DNA from: DATLZM01 sp035559315
GTDB lineage: Bacteria > Actinomycetota > UBA4738 > HRBIN12
Direction: 5' to 3'
DNA: 22,671 nt
Assembly: GCA_035559315.1 (NCBI GenBank)
Contig: DATMBJ010000130.1
Coordinates: 1 to 22,671 of the forward strand
This document shows, piece by piece, positions 21,236-22,671 of the stretch. The translations under genes were made by a program, and so were the position numbers. Position 1 is the first letter of the stretch. Every line of letters starts with the position of its first letter. The notes under the pieces are model-generated. The model did no database searches. It was not told the origin of the DNA and saw nothing but the letters and a program-made list of their open reading frames with translations.

Positions 21236-22671
21236 GCGAGCGCCCGGCCGAGCTGGTCACGCTCACGATCGACGGCAAGGAGATCACGGTCCCCGCCGGG
21301 ACCCTGGTCATCCGGGCCGCTGAGCAGCTCGGGATCGAGATCCCCCGGTTCTGCGAGCACCCGTTCCTCGACCCCGTGGGGGCCTGCCGGCAGTGCTACG
21401 TCGAGATCGAGGGCCAGCGGAAGCTGTTCACGGCGTGCACGACCCCCGTGGCGCCGGGGATGGCGGTGAAGACCCAGAACACGAGCGAGCTCGCCCGCCG
21501 GGGCCAGGTGGCGAACCTCGAGTTCCTCCTGATCAACCACCCGCTGGACTGCCCGATCTGCGACCGGGGCGGGGAGTGCCCGCTCCAGGACCAGGCGCTC
21601 GCCTTCGGGCCGGGCGAGAGCCGGTTCGTCGAGGCCAAGCGGACCTTCCCCAAGCCCGTCCCGCTCTCCCCCCTCGTGGCCCTGGACCGGGAGCGGTGCG
21701 TGCTGTGCACGCGGTGCACGCGCTTCTGCGACGAGATCTCGGGGGACCGGTTCATCGAGATGTTCGCCCGGGGGGCGGGGCAGAACGTCGCGATCGCCGC
21801 CGGGGAGGACTTCCGCTCTCCCTTCAGCGGGAACACGATCCAGATCTGCCCGGTCGGGGCCCTCACCGCCACCACCTACCGGTTCGTGGCCCGCCCCTTC
21901 GACCTCACGAGCGCGGACACCGTCTGCCCGCACTGCTCGGCGGGGTGCAACCTCAGGGTCGACCTCCGCCGGGGGGCGGTGGTCCGGCAGCTCGCCCGCG
22001 ACAACGTCCTCGTGAACGACGCCTGGGCCTGCGACAAGGGCCGGTTCGCGTTCCGCTGGCCGGACGCCCGGGACCGGGTCACGACGCCGCTCCTCCGCGA
22101 GCACGGGCTCGAGCCGGCGTCGTTCGCGGAGGCCTTCGACCGGATCGCGCGGTGGACCGAGGGGCGGCGCGTCGGGATCCTGGCCGGGGGGCGGCTCACC
22201 GACGAGGACGCGTACGCGCTCTCGAAGCTCTCCCGCACCGTGTTCCGGACCAACGACCTCGACCACCGGCGGGAGGACGGAGGGGCGGCCGAGGTCGTGG
22301 CGGCCGCCGCGCCCCTCGCCGTGACCTACCGGGACGTCGAGCGGGCCCGCGCGATCCTGGTGGTGGGCCTCGACGCCGAGCAGGAGGTGCCGATCCTCCA
22401 CCTCCGGATCCGGAAGGCCGTCCGGAAGGGCGGGGCCCGGGTGTTCGTCCTCCATCCGCGCCGGACGCGCCTCTGGGACGTGGGCGAGCACGTCCTCTGC
22501 CTCCCCGGCGAGGAGGCGTGGCTGCTCGACCACCTCGACGACGAAGGCAGGACGGCCGAGGTCGCCGCCGCCCTGCGGCAGGCCGGGCCGGAGGCCGTGG
22601 TGCTGGCCGGGGCCCGCCTGGGGCCGTCGGGCGCCGAGGCCGCCCTGCGCCTCGCCCGGCGGACCGGGGCC
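21232..22671 (+). CDS. nuoG: NADH-quinone oxidoreductase subunit G, partial
   Basis: The first 480 residues are visible; the gene runs off the window. An N-terminal ferredoxin domain binds N1b with C41, C52, C55 and C69. Then follow H103, C107, C110 and C116 (cluster N5), and C156, C159, C162 and C206 (cluster N4). A further set, C232-x2-C235-x3-C239 and C267, matches the off-pathway cluster N7 known from E. coli and Thermus NuoG. A molybdopterin-oxidoreductase-like region begins near residue 225. The ATG at 21232 is six bases after GGAGGT and overlaps the nuoF stop (ATGA). No break is seen in the visible frame. Confidence 0.96.
   Translation, partial: MSERPAELVTLTIDGKEITVPAGTLVIRAAEQLGIEIPRFCEHPFLDPVGACRQCYVEIEGQRKLFTACTTPVAPGMAVKTQNTSELARRGQVANLEFLLINHPLDCPICDRGGECPLQDQALAFGPGESRFVEAKRTFPKPVPLSPLVALDRERCVLCTRCTRFCDEISGDRFIEMFARGAGQNVAIAAGEDFRSPFSGNTIQICPVGALTATTYRFVARPFDLTSADTVCPHCSAGCNLRVDLRRGAVVRQLARDNVLVNDAWACDKGRFAFRWPDARDRVTTPLLREHGLEPASFAEAFDRIARWTEGRRVGILAGGRLTDEDAYALSKLSRTVFRTNDLDHRREDGGAAEVVAAAAPLAVTYRDVERARAILVVGLDAEQEVPILHLRIRKAVRKGGARVFVLHPRRTRLWDVGEHVLCLPGEEAWLLDHLDDEGRTAEVAAALRQAGPEAVVLAGARLGPSGAEAALRLARRTGA

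Overview
This very GC-rich window reads as a bacterial respiratory supercluster. It is gene-dense and uses many GTG starts. Most junctions inside the operons have 4-base overlaps or gaps under 20 bases. Probable source: a deep-branching, aerobic, menaquinone-using member of Actinomycetota. Supporting signs are the TAGGCT/TATCAT-type -10 boxes, caa3 oxidase genes with a small subunit IV, a MenJ-like reductase directly before nuoA, and Rex-like operators. The b6-type cytochrome b and the fused haem O/haem A synthase are unlike classical Actinomycetia, and Chloroflexota cannot be excluded from sequence alone.

Layout. (1) Minus strand, 1-1783: four genes of a cytochrome b6-type quinol-oxidising complex: a two-helix membrane protein, a 2x[4Fe-4S] ferredoxin, a b6-like cytochrome b and a partial gene leaving the window. 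No Rieske gene is visible. (2) A 235-bp divergent region with a perfect palindromic Rex-like operator. (3) Plus strand, 2019-5330: ccdA-resB-ccsA, System II cytochrome c maturation. (4) Plus strand, 5443-11784: ctaC (fused cytochrome c)-ctaD-ctaE-ctaF-ctaG, then a membrane-anchored double cupredoxin and a TlpA/ResA-like lipoprotein: caa3 oxidase and its copper/thiol assembly. (5) Minus strand, 11798-13588: a ctaA-ctaB fusion making haem A. (6) Plus strand, 13718-15150: a polyprenyl diphosphate synthase-like gene and a PPOX-fold flavin/F420 protein. (7) Plus strand, 15256 to the end: a MenJ-like geranylgeranyl reductase followed by nuoA-B-C-D-E-F-G (partial). A recognisable promoter here has two tandem Rex-like sites at and just after its predicted start.

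Together the genes can supply complex I, the isoprenoid tail of menaquinone and its reduction, a quinol-cytochrome c step, cytochrome c biogenesis and an A-type haem-copper oxidase. The shared operator in front of both the cytochrome b/ccdA region and the menJ-nuo operon suggests NADH/NAD+ control through Rex. No tRNA, rRNA, IS element, CRISPR array or origin was seen. Nearly all sequence is coding; no gene-free stretch exceeds 300 bases, the largest being 1784-2018.
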